Counted from the first letter of the stretch, positions 47,411 through 58,058 are shown. The stretch is 64,000 bases of DNA from an uncultured beta proteobacterium (GCA_903933915.1 CAIZLW010000244.1:1-64000); one strand, 5' to 3'. Notes: generated by a model from the sequence alone, not told the origin. Numbers and translations are program-made.

Positions 47411-48388
47411 TCAATCGACTCGCGCCCCCGACTCCTTCACGACACGCCCCCATTTCGCATAATCGGCGCGCACCACGCGCTCGAATTCTTCCGGGGTGCC
47501 GCCGACGGCCTCCGCGCCCTGCGCCTGCAGCATCTTGACCAGTTCCGGCGCACGCAACGCTTCATTCAGTACTGCATTGATGCGTGAAGTCAGTGCTTTC
47601 GGCGTTCCGGCCGGCGCAAAAATGCCGAACCAGTTGATGACTTCATAACCTTTCACGGTCTCCGCGATCGCCGGGATCGTCGGGAAGGCCGGTGAGCGTT
47701 TCGGGCCGGTCACGCCAAGACCGCGCAGTTTGCCCGAACGAACATGCGGCGCCAGCGGCACCGCACTGGCAATGGTCAAACCGACCTGACCGGCCATCAT
47801 GTCGGTGATCAACGGGCCGGTCCCTTTATAAGGGATGTGATCCATGCGGATGCCGGCCATCGACTTGAACAATTCGACCGCGAGATGGCTCGATGAACCG
47901 TTTCCGGCCGACCCGTAATTGAGCTTGCCGGGATTGGCATTGGCGTAGGCAATCAGTTCCTTCACCGACTGCACAGGCAAGGCATTGCTTGAAGCCATCA
48001 TCAGCGGCACCGCGACAAACTGCACCACAGGCACAAAGTCCTTCAGCGCGTCATACGATACTTTTTTGTAGAGATGCGGATTGATCACATGCGGGATTGA
48101 CGAAAACAGCAGTGTGTAACCATCGGCATTGGCGCGCGCCGTGGTCTCGGTCGCGATCAGGCCACCGGCACCGCCGCGATTGTCCACCACCACCTGCTGG
48201 CCGAGGCGCTCGGACAACTGCTGAGCCGACACGCGAGCAAGAATGTCGGCAGCCCCGCCCGGCGGAAAGCCGACGATCATGCGCACCGGGCGATCGGGAT
48301 AGGTCGAAGCCGCAAGGCCGGTTGCAGGTAAAAGAACCGCAGCGGCAACTGCCGCGCAAATAGCCGAATAAGTTTTGATCATATGCAT
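47411..48388 (-). CDS. Bug/TctC family substrate-binding protein
   Basis: YPDRPVRMIVGFPPGGAADILARVSAQQLSERLGQQVVVDNRGGAGGLIATETTARANADGYTLLF. Confidence 0.92.
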   Translation of the reverse strand: MHMIKTYSAICAAVAAAVLLPATGLAASTYPDRPVRMIVGFPPGGAADILARVSAQQLSERLGQQVVVDNRGGAGGLIATETTARANADGYTLLFSSIPHVINPHLYKKVSYDALKDFVPVVQFVAVPLMMASSNALPVQSVKELIAYANANPGKLNYGSAGNGSSSHLAVELFKSMAGIRMDHIPYKGTGPLITDMMAGQVGLTIASAVPLAPHVRSGKLRGLGVTGPKRSPAFPTIPAIAETVKGYEVINWFGIFAPAGTPKALTSRINAVLNEALRAPELVKMLQAQGAEAVGGTPEEFERVVRADYAKWGRVVKESGARVD

Positions 48389-48447
48389 TCTCCAGTTCAG
48401 CCGGTTGATTCCGGACCCGTCATCCGGAGCAGCAATCGTGCCATTGT

Positions 48448-50166
48448 TCACCAGCCGAGCACGTAAGCCGGGCGTCGCGGATCAGCACCGCCGTGCAGCA
48501 CACCCTGCTTGAAATCGTTCACGATGGTGCACACCGAACCGGCGAGCCAGGTCATGTCGTCCCACCAGTAGATCTTGTGGCCCATCGCGGAAAGCGCATC
48601 ACCGGTGGCCTTGTCGATGCGCGATTCCAGATACAGACGACCGGGGAAATAGGCATGCGGCTCGAACGAACCAGGATAGCTGTAGCTGGCAAAACGCGGC
48701 GCCTCGACGGCATCCTGCACGCCCATGCCGAACACATTGACGTTGAGGAACACCTGGATCATCGCCTGAATCTGCACATCACCACCCGGGGTGCCGAAAG
48801 GCATATAGGCATGGCCGTTTTTCAGCGCCAGCGCCGGATTCGGCGTCAGTCGCGGGCGTTTGCCCGGCGCCACCGAGGAAGGATGCGATGGATCGGCCCA
48901 GGACTGCGTGCCACGGCCCGAACACAGAATGCCCACGCCGGGAATGATCGGCGTCTTGTCGGAGCCATCCGAAGGCGTTGCCGAGAAGGCATTGCCGTGG
49001 CGGTCGATCACGCACAGATAGGACGTGTCGCCGGGGCCCGGTGCTTCATCCTTCTGCGGCACCGGCATGCAGATGTTCTGCAACGCGGACAGCGTTTTCG
49101 GATCACCCGCCGGCGGCATTTCCGGCCAGGCCTTGTCGGGACTGATCATCGAACGGCGCCATGCTGAATATTTCTCCGACAGCAGTCCTTTCAGCGGCAC
49201 GTCGACGAACTTGGGATCGCCGAAATGATGGTGACGGTCGGCGAATGCCAGATTGATCGCTTCGGTGACGACGTGGATGTATTGCGGCGTGTTGTGCCCC
49301 ATCGCCTTCAGGTCGTAACCCTTGAGGATGTTCAGCGCCATCGGCAATGCCGGCCCCTGTGACCACGGTCCGCAGGCGTGCAGTTCGATGTTGCCGAATT
49401 TCGATTTCACCGTCGGTTCGAAATTGACCTTGAAGTTGGCAAAGTCGTCGTAACGCATCAGGCCGCCCTGCTGGCCGATCCACTTGGTGACGGCATGCGC
49501 GATGTCACCCTTGTAGAACGCATCGCGCGCCGCTTGCAGCCCGGCCTTGCGGCCCTTGCGTTTCCCGCGCCGTTCTTCATCCACCATGTATTTCAGCGTG
49601 CGGCCGAGATCGGCCTGCACAAACTTCCTGCCCGGCACTGGCGGCTTGCCGCCCGGCAGGTACACCTTCTTGCTCGACGGCCAGCGGGAATAGTTGTCGA
49701 CGTTGCTGCCGATGAACTCGGCCATCAGCGGATACATCGGAAAACCCTCGCTGGCGAAACGGATCGCCGCACTGGCAACCTCGCCGAAACTCATGGTGCC
49801 GAAACGTGACAGCGCGGTGATCCACGCATCAGGCGCGGCAGGTACCACGCAGCGTTCAATGCCCGGCGGGATCTTGCCGCCGTGCTTTTTCATGAAGTAA
49901 TCCGGAGTAATCGACTGCGGCCACACACCGAGGCCGTCAATCGAATGCACCTTGCGGTCCTTTGCCGTGAAAATAATCTGCGGCGCAACGCCGCCGATGT
50001 TGACCTTTTCGGTCTGCAGCACGCCGATCGCCAGACCGGCCGCGACGCCGGCGTCGATGGCATTGCCGCCGGCCTCAAGGATTTCGAAGGCCGCGTGGGC
50101 GGCCAGGTAATGGCCGGCCGCAACGACGTGCCGGGTGCCCATGATGGTCATGCGTTTTGCTGTCAT
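48448..50166 (-). CDS. Gamma-glutamyltransferase family protein
   Basis: GTRHVVAAGHYLAAHAAFEILEAGGNAIDAGVAAGLAIGVLQTEKVNIGGVAPQIIFTAKDRKVHSIDGLGVWPQ...DTSYLCVIDRHGNAFSATPSDG...GTPGGDVQIQAMIQVFLN. Confidence 0.92.
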   Translation of the reverse strand: MTAKRMTIMGTRHVVAAGHYLAAHAAFEILEAGGNAIDAGVAAGLAIGVLQTEKVNIGGVAPQIIFTAKDRKVHSIDGLGVWPQSITPDYFMKKHGGKIPPGIERCVVPAAPDAWITALSRFGTMSFGEVASAAIRFASEGFPMYPLMAEFIGSNVDNYSRWPSSKKVYLPGGKPPVPGRKFVQADLGRTLKYMVDEERRGKRKGRKAGLQAARDAFYKGDIAHAVTKWIGQQGGLMRYDDFANFKVNFEPTVKSKFGNIELHACGPWSQGPALPMALNILKGYDLKAMGHNTPQYIHVVTEAINLAFADRHHHFGDPKFVDVPLKGLLSEKYSAWRRSMISPDKAWPEMPPAGDPKTLSALQNICMPVPQKDEAPGPGDTSYLCVIDRHGNAFSATPSDGSDKTPIIPGVGILCSGRGTQSWADPSHPSSVAPGKRPRLTPNPALALKNGHAYMPFGTPGGDVQIQAMIQVFLNVNVFGMGVQDAVEAPRFASYSYPGSFEPHAYFPGRLYLESRIDKATGDALSAMGHKIYWWDDMTWLAGSVCTIVNDFKQGVLHGGADPRRPAYVLGW

Positions 50167-50370
50167 ACCAGTATCTCCGGAAGTTGCCGCCAACGCGCGG
50201 CCAATAGACCGCTGATTCTAACCCGCGCGGCCGCCCTCGCCCCTTGTATTGCCACGGATTGGACCCTTGCGACGGCGCTGCGCGACAGCCGCAGGAATTG
50301 GTAAACTACGGACAGATCAACTAACTGTCTGCGGCCTTCCAGGCACGCGGCGGCAACCGAGGAGATACCG

Positions 50371-51339
50371 ATGAAATTGAACCGATTGCGGATTGCCGCA
50401 GCCGTGGCCCTGATCGCCGCAAACTGCACGGCGCTGGCGCAAAACTATCCTGCGCGGACAATCCGCATGGTGATTCCGTTCGCCGCCGGCGGCAACACCG
50501 ACATCATCGGCCGCATCTTCGCGCCGAAAATGGCGGAAATCCTCGGCCAGCAGATCATCATCGACAACCGCGGCGGCGCGGGCGGCGCAATCGGCACCGA
50601 AATCGTCATGCGCGCACCGCCCGATGGCTACACGCTGCTGATGGCCTCGGCCGGCCATACCATCAATCCTTCGATGATCAAAAAACTGCCCTACGACTCT
50701 GTCAGGGATTTCACACCCATGGGCATCGTCGCCGATGTGCCAACCGCATTCGTGCTCCACCCCTCGCTGCCGCCGAAAAACCTCAAGGAATTCGTCGCAC
50801 TGGCCAAAGCACGGCCCAACGACATTTTCTACTCGACTGCCGGCATCGGCACCGTGGGCCACCTCTCTGCGGAACTGCTGATCTCGACGGCCAAGATCAA
50901 GCTCACCGGGGTGCACTACAAGGGCAGCGGCCCGTCGATGACCGACCTCGTCGGCGGCCACATCCAGATGCAGTTTCCGAGCATGCCGGCGGCCGTGCCC
51001 TATGTCGCCTCCAACCGGCTGCGCATGATCGCGCAGACCGGCGAAAAACGCTCACCGGCAGCTCCGACGGTTCCGACCATGATCGAACAGGGCATGAAGG
51101 ATTTCATTGTGTCCAGCGGGTTCTCGATGTTCGGTCCCGCCAACACGCCCAAAGCCGTGGTTGACCGGGTCAATGCCGCGCTGGTACAGGCACTGAAGGA
51201 TCCCAAGGTCAGCAAGACGCTGCTCGAACAGGGCGCCGAACCCAATGGCAGCACGCCGGATGTCCACGACAAGTTCAACCGCGCCGAAATCCAGAAATGG
51301 ATTCAAGTCGTACGCGCCGCCGGCATTGAAGCGCAGTAA
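50371..51339 (+). CDS. Bug/TctC family substrate-binding protein
   Basis: YPARTIRMVIPFAAGGNTDIIGRIFAPKMAEILGQQIIIDNRGGAGGAIGTEIVMRAPPDGYTLLM. Confidence 0.92.
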   Translation: MKLNRLRIAAAVALIAANCTALAQNYPARTIRMVIPFAAGGNTDIIGRIFAPKMAEILGQQIIIDNRGGAGGAIGTEIVMRAPPDGYTLLMASAGHTINPSMIKKLPYDSVRDFTPMGIVADVPTAFVLHPSLPPKNLKEFVALAKARPNDIFYSTAGIGTVGHLSAELLISTAKIKLTGVHYKGSGPSMTDLVGGHIQMQFPSMPAAVPYVASNRLRMIAQTGEKRSPAAPTVPTMIEQGMKDFIVSSGFSMFGPANTPKAVVDRVNAALVQALKDPKVSKTLLEQGAEPNGSTPDVHDKFNRAEIQKWIQVVRAAGIEAQ

Positions 51340-51438
51340 CGGGGCTGTAACGCACTGCGTAGGTTAGAATTCGGGGCTTCGTGCCCCGTTTTCAATTCGG
51401 GGCTTCGTGCTCCGTTTTCTTTTTTGAACCCCATTATC

Positions 51439-53028
51439 ATGACCACTCTCGATTTTCAGTTCCCCTACACTTCCCAGCGCATGCCGATACTGGCGCGCAA
51501 TGCCGTCGCCACCTCGCAACCGCTCGCCGCGCAGGCCGGCCTGCGCATGATGCTCAAGGGCGGCAATGCCGTTGACGCGATACTCGCCACAGCCATTTCA
51601 CTGACCGTGCTGGAACCGACCAGCAACGGCATCGGCAGCGATGCCTTCTGCATCCTCTGGGACGGCAAGAAACTGCATGGTCTCAACGCCTCGGGACGTT
51701 CACCGGCCGGCTGGACGCCCGACCGCTTCAAGGGCGCGCAGGCGATGCCGCAACGGGGCTGGGATTCGGTCACCGTGCCAGGCTGCGTGTCCGCCTGGGC
51801 GGAAATGTCGCAGAAGTTCGGCAAGCTGCCATTTGCCGACCTGTTCGAACCGGCGATCAAATACGCCAGCGACGGCTATATGGTCACGCCGACCATTGCC
51901 CGGCTGTGGGCGAACCAGGTGCCGGAACTGAAAAACCAACCCGGCTTCGCCGAAGCCTTCATGCCGCGCGGCCGCGCACCGCTGCCCGGCGAAAAATTCT
52001 CGTTCCCGGCTCAGGCCAAGACCCTCGCCCGCATCGCCGAAACCAAGGGCGAAGCGTTCTACAAGGGCGACCTTGCCGAAAAAATTGTCGCCTGGTCCAA
52101 ACAGCACGGCGGCGCGATGACCATGGATGATCTGGCCAGCCACACGCTGGATTGGGTCGAGCCCATCGGCATCGATTATCGCGGTTACACGCTGCATGAG
52201 ATTCCGCCCAACGGCCAGGGCATCGCCGCGCTGATCGCGCTGGGCATCCTCGAGAATTTCGATGTCGCCAAGCTGCCGGTCGACTCTGCGGACAGCATGC
52301 ACCTGCAGATTGAAGCGATGAAGCTGGCCTTCGCCGACATCAATGAATACGTATCCGATTCCTCGACAATGCGTATCAAGCCCGCCGAAATGCTCGACAA
52401 GGCGTACCTGAAAAAGCGTGCGCAATTGATCGACATGAAAAAAGCGCAGGCGCCGACGTTCGGCAACCCGGCCAAGGGCGGCACGGTTTACCTGACCGCC
52501 GCCGACGAGTCCGGCATGATGGTGTCGTACATCCAGTCGAACTTTGCCGGCTTCGGTTCCGGTGTTGTAGTACCCGGCACCGGCATCAGCCTGCAGAACC
52601 GCGGTTACGGTTTCAGCCTGAAGCTGGAACACGCCAACGTCGTCGCGCCGCGCAAGCGCCCCTTCCACACCATCATCCCGGGCTTCCTGACCAAAAACGG
52701 CAAGCCGCTGATGAGCTTCGGCGTCATGGGTGGCTCGATGCAGGCGCAGGGCCACATGCAGGTGGTTTCGCGCATGGTCGATTATGCGCAGAACCCGCAG
52801 GCCGCCGCCGACGCACCACGCTGGCGCATCGATACCGGCCTGAAAGTCGGCATCGAACACGGCGTCGCTGCCGAAACCATTGCTGAACTGCGCGCCCGCG
52901 GCCACGACATGCCGCAGGCCGACCGCTGGTCCACCGATTTCGGCCGCGCCCAGCTGATCTACAAAATGGAAGACGGTTATTTTGCCGCGTCCGAGCGCCG
53001 CACTGACGGCCAGGCTGTCGGCTTCTGA
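51439..53028 (+). CDS. Gamma-glutamyltransferase family protein
   Basis: [71 protein letters not shown]...[42 protein letters not shown]. Confidence 0.93.
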   Translation: MTTLDFQFPYTSQRMPILARNAVATSQPLAAQAGLRMMLKGGNAVDAILATAISLTVLEPTSNGIGSDAFCILWDGKKLHGLNASGRSPAGWTPDRFKGAQAMPQRGWDSVTVPGCVSAWAEMSQKFGKLPFADLFEPAIKYASDGYMVTPTIARLWANQVPELKNQPGFAEAFMPRGRAPLPGEKFSFPAQAKTLARIAETKGEAFYKGDLAEKIVAWSKQHGGAMTMDDLASHTLDWVEPIGIDYRGYTLHEIPPNGQGIAALIALGILENFDVAKLPVDSADSMHLQIEAMKLAFADINEYVSDSSTMRIKPAEMLDKAYLKKRAQLIDMKKAQAPTFGNPAKGGTVYLTAADESGMMVSYIQSNFAGFGSGVVVPGTGISLQNRGYGFSLKLEHANVVAPRKRPFHTIIPGFLTKNGKPLMSFGVMGGSMQAQGHMQVVSRMVDYAQNPQAAADAPRWRIDTGLKVGIEHGVAAETIAELRARGHDMPQADRWSTDFGRAQLIYKMEDGYFAASERRTDGQAVGF

Positions 53029-53042
53029 TTCGGGAGCTTGCG

Positions 53043-53567
53043 ATGAAATACAGCCTCGGTGAACGCAAGGTGGTGTGCAAGGGCGATTACTGGATCGCGC
53101 CTACGGCCACCGTCGTCGGCAGCGTGGTGCTGGAAAACAACGCCAGCATCTGGTGGAACTGTGTGCTGCGCAGCGATAATGAAAACATCACCATCGGCGA
53201 GAATTCGCAGGTGCAGGACGGCTCGGTGCTGCATGCCGACCCCGGTTTCCCGCTGACGCTGGAGAAAAACGTCAGCGTCGGCCACATGGCGATGCTGCAC
53301 GGCTGCACCATCGGCGAAGGCAGCTTGGTCGGCATCGGCGCCGTGATTCTCAATGGCGCCAGGATCGGCAAGAATTGTCTGATCGGCGCCCGCGCCTTCA
53401 TCGGCGAAGGCAAGGAAATTCCCGACGGCTCGATGGTGCTGGGCATGCCTGGCAAAGTGGTGCGCCAGCTTTCCGTGGAGGAGATCGCGAACATCAACCG
53501 TATCGCCGACCATTACGTGCAGAATTTCAAACGGTTCCGCAGCGAGTTGAAGCCCGATCCTTCCTGA
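53043..53567 (+). CDS. Gamma carbonic anhydrase family protein (left-handed beta-helix)
   Basis: [91 protein letters not shown]. Confidence 0.95.
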   Translation: MKYSLGERKVVCKGDYWIAPTATVVGSVVLENNASIWWNCVLRSDNENITIGENSQVQDGSVLHADPGFPLTLEKNVSVGHMAMLHGCTIGEGSLVGIGAVILNGARIGKNCLIGARAFIGEGKEIPDGSMVLGMPGKVVRQLSVEEIANINRIADHYVQNFKRFRSELKPDPS

Positions 53568-53590
53568 AACCCGGGCTAACGGGGGTGCGC

Positions 53591-53821
53591 ATGACCGGCA
53601 TGACGAAATACGGATTCCGTATCAGGACCCGCGGCGGCATGACCGTCGAGAACCTGGCTGTTCAGGCGCGCTCGCGCGAAGACGCCGAGACCCGCATCCG
53701 GCAGATTTACCAGCACTGCGAAATTCTGGAATGCAGCGAGATCGCCGCTGGCAACCGTGGCGATAGCGTTGATCTGGAAAGCATGATTTCACTGATCAGC
53801 AAGCAGGACGAACAAGGCTGA
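53591..53821 (+). CDS. Small hypothetical protein
   Basis: MTGMTKYGFRIRTRGGMTVENLAVQARSREDAETRIRQIYQHCEILECSEIAAGNRGDSVDLESMISLISKQDEQG; follows the gamma-CA gene on the same strand. Confidence 0.65.
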   Translation: MTGMTKYGFRIRTRGGMTVENLAVQARSREDAETRIRQIYQHCEILECSEIAAGNRGDSVDLESMISLISKQDEQG

Positions 53822-53888
53822 TCGTGTGGTGCCTGCGCCAACGCGCAAGCAAACAGTCAGGTGCGCGTATGCCGCGTGTGCACCAGCT

Positions 53889-54656
53889 TCAGACTGGAGG
53901 CAACCTGGCGCTGCACGGAAGCCCCCCGCTCTGCCGCCAGCGCGGTGCGCGCGCCCGGCGGCTCGTCGGCGCATGTTCGAACACATCCTGATTTCTGGCC
54001 GGGCTTTCGGCCAGACTGACGTTTTCCGCGATGCGCGTGGCGCAGACTTCGTCGCCATAACGCTCACGCAACTGGCGCTCGATGTCCACCGCCATGCGCC
54101 GCCGCGAATCGTAACGCGTGATCAAGTAGCGGCGTGGCACCCGCCGCTTCAGCACATGCTCCAGCGCCTTGAGCGTGCGCTCCATCTGCAGCGCACCCTT
54201 CAAAGCCAGATAGTCAGCGGAGATCGGTATCAGCACGCCGTCCGCGGCAAAAACACTGCTCAAAGACAATACGCCCAGCATCGGGCATGAATCCATCAGT
54301 ACCGGACGCTCGGCGGGCTCGCGCTCCAGCGCCAGCGACAAGCGGCTCAGGGCAGATGGGCCTTTGCCGAACTGGGTGTCGACCTTGGACAGCTCCAGAT
54401 GCGACGGCACCAGTTTCCAGCCGTTGCGCGTCGCGCAGATCAGCGCGGACAGCGGCGCGCCGTGCGCATACAAACCATACAGGCTGGCCTCGGCACGCGG
54501 CACGACCACGCCGCAAACGGCAGTCAGGTGCGCCTGCGGATCAAGATCGATGACCAGCGGATCGTCGCCACGACGCGTCAGCAGACCGGCAAGATTCAGC
54601 GTCGTCGTTGTTTTTCCAACGCCGCCCTTCTGATTGAACACCGCGATGCGCGCCAC
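53889..54656 (-). CDS. ParA family ATPase (orphan)
   Basis: MARIAVFNQKGGVGKTTTTLNLAGLLTRRGDDPLVIDLDPQAHLTAVCGV; deviant Walker A KGGVGKTT. Confidence 0.92.
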   Translation of the reverse strand: MARIAVFNQKGGVGKTTTTLNLAGLLTRRGDDPLVIDLDPQAHLTAVCGVVVPRAEASLYGLYAHGAPLSALICATRNGWKLVPSHLELSKVDTQFGKGPSALSRLSLALEREPAERPVLMDSCPMLGVLSLSSVFAADGVLIPISADYLALKGALQMERTLKALEHVLKRRVPRRYLITRYDSRRRMAVDIERQLRERYGDEVCATRIAENVSLAESPARNQDVFEHAPTSRRARAPRWRQSGGLPCSARLPPV

Positions 54657-55183
54657 ACGACCTCCTGCAAATCATTGCATTGGATACTGCCGGGGGAACA
54701 TGGATTTTGCGCTGATAATCAGCAGATTGGCAACATAACTTGCGACTGTTTCTGAGAAATCGCATGCAAGTGCTTAGCTTATTACCCAGACCGGATATTT
54801 GTAAAATAAAATATATAAAACAATAGGTTACCGAAATATTCCACCCCCATTGACCGGCGATTGGCCTGTAATTTGATACCCGTCCAACCACAAGGCTGTA
54901 TGCGATGCTTCATCAGCAAACCACTAATTATGCAAATTACTGCACAAATTGATGACCACTTCACGCGCCCCTTCCTTATCCGCAACGGGGGCGTCCGATG
55001 ACCACGAAAAGCAAGGCCGGAAATTTGCGGCTTACACCGCCATCCACAAATTTCCATTGATGAATTTGCATTGCACCTGCTCAAATCGAGCCGCCACGCA
55101 CCCCCTTGGCAACAACCACAATGCAATAGCGACTACGGTCGAATTCGGTTATCCTGCGCACAATTAATGAGGGAGTACTGCAA

Positions 55184-55324
55184 ATGGCGTTTTATGTTTT
55201 TTATGCAATCGCGATTGTTGTGCTGATTCTCCACTTCACAGGTTGGCTGAAACGCAAGAATCTGGAGTGGGTGGTGCTGGCGCTTGCGGTTTCGGTATTC
55301 CCCGTCGTCATTTTCCTGCGTTAA
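55184..55324 (+). CDS. Small (46-aa) putative membrane protein, below ORF-track cutoff
   Basis: MAFYVFYAIAIVVLILHFTGWLKRKNLEWVVLALAVSVFPVVIFLR; GGGAG upstream; two hydrophobic helices. Confidence 0.55.
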   Translation: MAFYVFYAIAIVVLILHFTGWLKRKNLEWVVLALAVSVFPVVIFLR

Positions 55325-55342
55325 ACGGCACGCACACTCGCA

Positions 55343-56086
55343 CTACTTTGCCAACAGGCTGAGTCCGCTGGCCAGCAGCATCACCGCCAGCACTCTTGCG
55401 AACGTCTCACTGTCCACCTTGTTGCCAAGGCGCTCGCCGACCACCGTTCCTGCCCACATCAGTGGCAACAGCATCAGGAACAGCAGCAGCACAGTGCTGC
55501 TGTAAAAGCCGGACCAGGCATAACCGCCGATCCGGGCAATCATTTCGAAAAACCACAACGCGGCAACCGTCGCCCGGAATCCGGCGCGGGTCACGCCACG
55601 CGCGTTGACATATATCACCACCAACGTCCCGCCGCCGCCACCGAACAGCGTATCGAAAAAGCTGCCGAAGAATCCCGCCGGCCATGCCCAGCGCGATGAA
55701 CAGCGCAGTTGCGGCAACCCCAGAATGCTGACCGTCAGCATGTACAGCGAATACAGCACCAGAAAACCACCAAGCATGGTCACCAGCACCCGGTTGTCGA
55801 GCACGGCGAACAGCCACAGACCGATTACCGCACCGATGATGGTCGGCGGCAGCAGCAACCACAGCTCACGCCAAACCACCTGCCCGTGATCGCGAATCAG
55901 CAGAATCACAAACAGCACGAACACCAGCAGGCTGCACAACGGCACTGCGAGTTGCAGCGGTATCGCAAAGGCCAGCAACGGCACCGCGATCATGCCAGCC
56001 CCAAAGCCCGACATGCCGCGCACGACAAATGCGCTGAAGATGACCAGCGCCACCCAGGCGAACTGCGCGTAACCCAGATCAGCCAT
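55343..56086 (-). CDS. TauE/SafE family sulfite-exporter-type permease
   Basis: FSAFVVRGMSGFGAGMIAVPLLAFAIPLQLAVPLCSLLVFVLF...AGFFGSFFDTLFGGGGGTLVVIY. Confidence 0.9.
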   Translation of the reverse strand: MADLGYAQFAWVALVIFSAFVVRGMSGFGAGMIAVPLLAFAIPLQLAVPLCSLLVFVLFVILLIRDHGQVVWRELWLLLPPTIIGAVIGLWLFAVLDNRVLVTMLGGFLVLYSLYMLTVSILGLPQLRCSSRWAWPAGFFGSFFDTLFGGGGGTLVVIYVNARGVTRAGFRATVAALWFFEMIARIGGYAWSGFYSSTVLLLFLMLLPLMWAGTVVGERLGNKVDSETFARVLAVMLLASGLSLLAK

Positions 56087-56089
56087 TTT

Positions 56090-56836
56090 TCATTTAATCA
56101 GCAACGCCCCGCCACTTGCCAGCAGAACTGCGCCGACTGCGCGATTGAACCACTCCGGATTGAAGCGACGCACCAGGCGCGCGCCCAACCATGATCCGAT
56201 CAACATCATCGGCAAAGCTGCCGCGAGCAATACCAATACATTGCGATCATAGAGGCCGAGCACGGCATACCCCACCAGACGTGTCACCCCCTGAAAAAGC
56301 ATGATCGAAGTAATCGTGACACGGAAAGCATCGCGCCCCAGTCGCAATCCATTGAGGTAAATCACATACATCGGCCCCGCAGCACCGCCGAAAAGGGCGC
56401 CAATCAGCCCGGCCGAAGTGCTGGTCAGCACCGCGACCACCGGCAGCCACCGTCTCGGCACATGCACCTCACGGCCGGCGAGCAGCAGCACATACAACGC
56501 ATACAGCACTACAAAAACACCCAGGGCCCGGCCCAACGGCTGCGGATCGAACAACCCCATCATGTAAAGTCCGATCAACACGCCGATCAGGCTGCCCGGC
56601 ATGATGTGCCAAATGGCGCGCCAGACAATGTGACGCCAGTCGGCGATGCCGTGTCCGATCGACGACAGCATGTTGAGCACAGTGACCACCGGCACCGTGA
56701 CCTGCAAGGGAAAGACCAGCGCCAGCAACGGAACAGCGATCGCCCCGCCGCCGAATCCGGTGCCGCCACGAACCGCGAACGCCAGAGTCACCACCAGGGC
56801 GCAAAACAACAGTTGCCAGTCCGACAGGGCTTCCAT
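56090..56836 (-). CDS. TauE/SafE family sulfite-exporter-type permease
   Basis: VVTLAFAVRGGTGFGGGAIAVPLLALVFPLQVTVPVVTVLNMLSSIGHGIADWRHI...GLIGALFGGAAGPMYVIYLN. Confidence 0.9.
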   Translation of the reverse strand: MEALSDWQLLFCALVVTLAFAVRGGTGFGGGAIAVPLLALVFPLQVTVPVVTVLNMLSSIGHGIADWRHIVWRAIWHIMPGSLIGVLIGLYMMGLFDPQPLGRALGVFVVLYALYVLLLAGREVHVPRRWLPVVAVLTSTSAGLIGALFGGAAGPMYVIYLNGLRLGRDAFRVTITSIMLFQGVTRLVGYAVLGLYDRNVLVLLAAALPMMLIGSWLGARLVRRFNPEWFNRAVGAVLLASGGALLIK

Positions 56837-56840
56837 GGCT

Positions 56841-58058
56841 TCAGTGTCCGGCGCGCATCGCGCGTTTGCCGGCGTGCAAGGCAAAAAGCGTCAGCACGGC
56901 AATCACGGCAATGGCGCCAAAAGTCGTCGTATAACTGCCGATCGCCTTGTACAACAGCGTGAACGCAGTAGGACCGGTGAGAATTCCGGCAAAATTCCAC
57001 ACCATCGCTCCACCGGTCACCAGACTGACCTGGCCGGGCGGACTGCGCCGCGCCACCTCAGCGGTATACAGTCCGTTCCAGCCGATGGCCGTGGCACCGA
57101 ACACGGCATACAACAGCGCGGTCAGCCACACCGGCCAGCCCGGCGCCAGAAAAAATACCGCGACACAGCACGCGACCGACACCAATGTCAGGTACTGCAA
57201 CGCCGCCATGCAATCCCCGCTGCGGTCGGCAACCCAGCCCCAGGCGATACGGCCGAGCACGCCGAATATCTGCGCCACCGACAGCATCAGCCCGGCTTCG
57301 ACCAGCGTGTAACCGCCCTCGCCGACCAGCATCACTACGGTAAACGTGCTGACGCACAACTGGATGAACGCCAGACAGAAAGCCGCAACACCCAGCCAGC
57401 GCAATGCCGGCATACTCCACACCAACCGCACGCCATCGAACACACGGGCTTGCACCGGCAAATCCGGACGCCGGTCATCATCCCAGGCTCGGCGGGACGG
57501 CTGTATCACGAGCAGCGTGATCAGGCACGACGCCAGCACCAGCGCGAGCGCCCAGCGCCAGCCCCAGGTCAGCGTGACGGCCGGCGCAATCAGCGCCATC
57601 AGCGCCCAGGCCAGCGGCACGCCGGTCTGCTTCAGGGAAAAAATGAAATTGCGGTGCTGCGGCGGGCTGAAACGGAACAGCAGATGCGCCGCCGCCGGCA
57701 GGTTTATGCTCATCGCTGCGCCGATAAAAATAGAGGCAACAACCAGTGACCAGACACTGCCATACAGGGCAATCGCCATGCCCAGCACGCAACAGGCCAT
57801 GCCGAACTGTGTCGTTCGGCAGCCGCCGTAACGCGCGACCATCCAGGTGAACAACATCGAACCCAGCATCGCCGCGCCGTAGATCACGCTCATCTGGTAA
57901 CCGATCAACGACGCTTCGACGCCAAGGTTGCGTGCAAGCTCCGGGGCAATCACCGGAAACACGGCCGCCCCCATCGCGCCGGCGACCTGCGCCGCGGTGG
58001 TTGCCGCCACTACTGCGGCGACCGTACGCGCCGGATAAGCTTCTGCCTTCATGCTCAT
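56841..58058 (-). CDS. MFS transporter (tandem array, member 3)
   Basis: VAAVVAATTAAQVAGAMGAAVFPVIAPELARNLGVEASLIGYQMSVIYGAAMLGSM...RNFIFSLKQTGVPLAWALMALIAP. Confidence 0.92.
   Translation of the reverse strand: MSMKAEAYPARTVAAVVAATTAAQVAGAMGAAVFPVIAPELARNLGVEASLIGYQMSVIYGAAMLGSMLFTWMVARYGGCRTTQFGMACCVLGMAIALYGSVWSLVVASIFIGAAMSINLPAAAHLLFRFSPPQHRNFIFSLKQTGVPLAWALMALIAPAVTLTWGWRWALALVLASCLITLLVIQPSRRAWDDDRRPDLPVQARVFDGVRLVWSMPALRWLGVAAFCLAFIQLCVSTFTVVMLVGEGGYTLVEAGLMLSVAQIFGVLGRIAWGWVADRSGDCMAALQYLTLVSVACCVAVFFLAPGWPVWLTALLYAVFGATAIGWNGLYTAEVARRSPPGQVSLVTGGAMVWNFAGILTGPTAFTLLYKAIGSYTTTFGAIAVIAVLTLFALHAGKRAMRAGH

Noticed and set aside
54920-55075. ATGCAAATT ... AATTTGCAT inverted repeat in the 54.7-55.2 kb gap
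   Set aside because: Only 9 bp, ~135 bp apart in AT-rich sequence; expected by chance.
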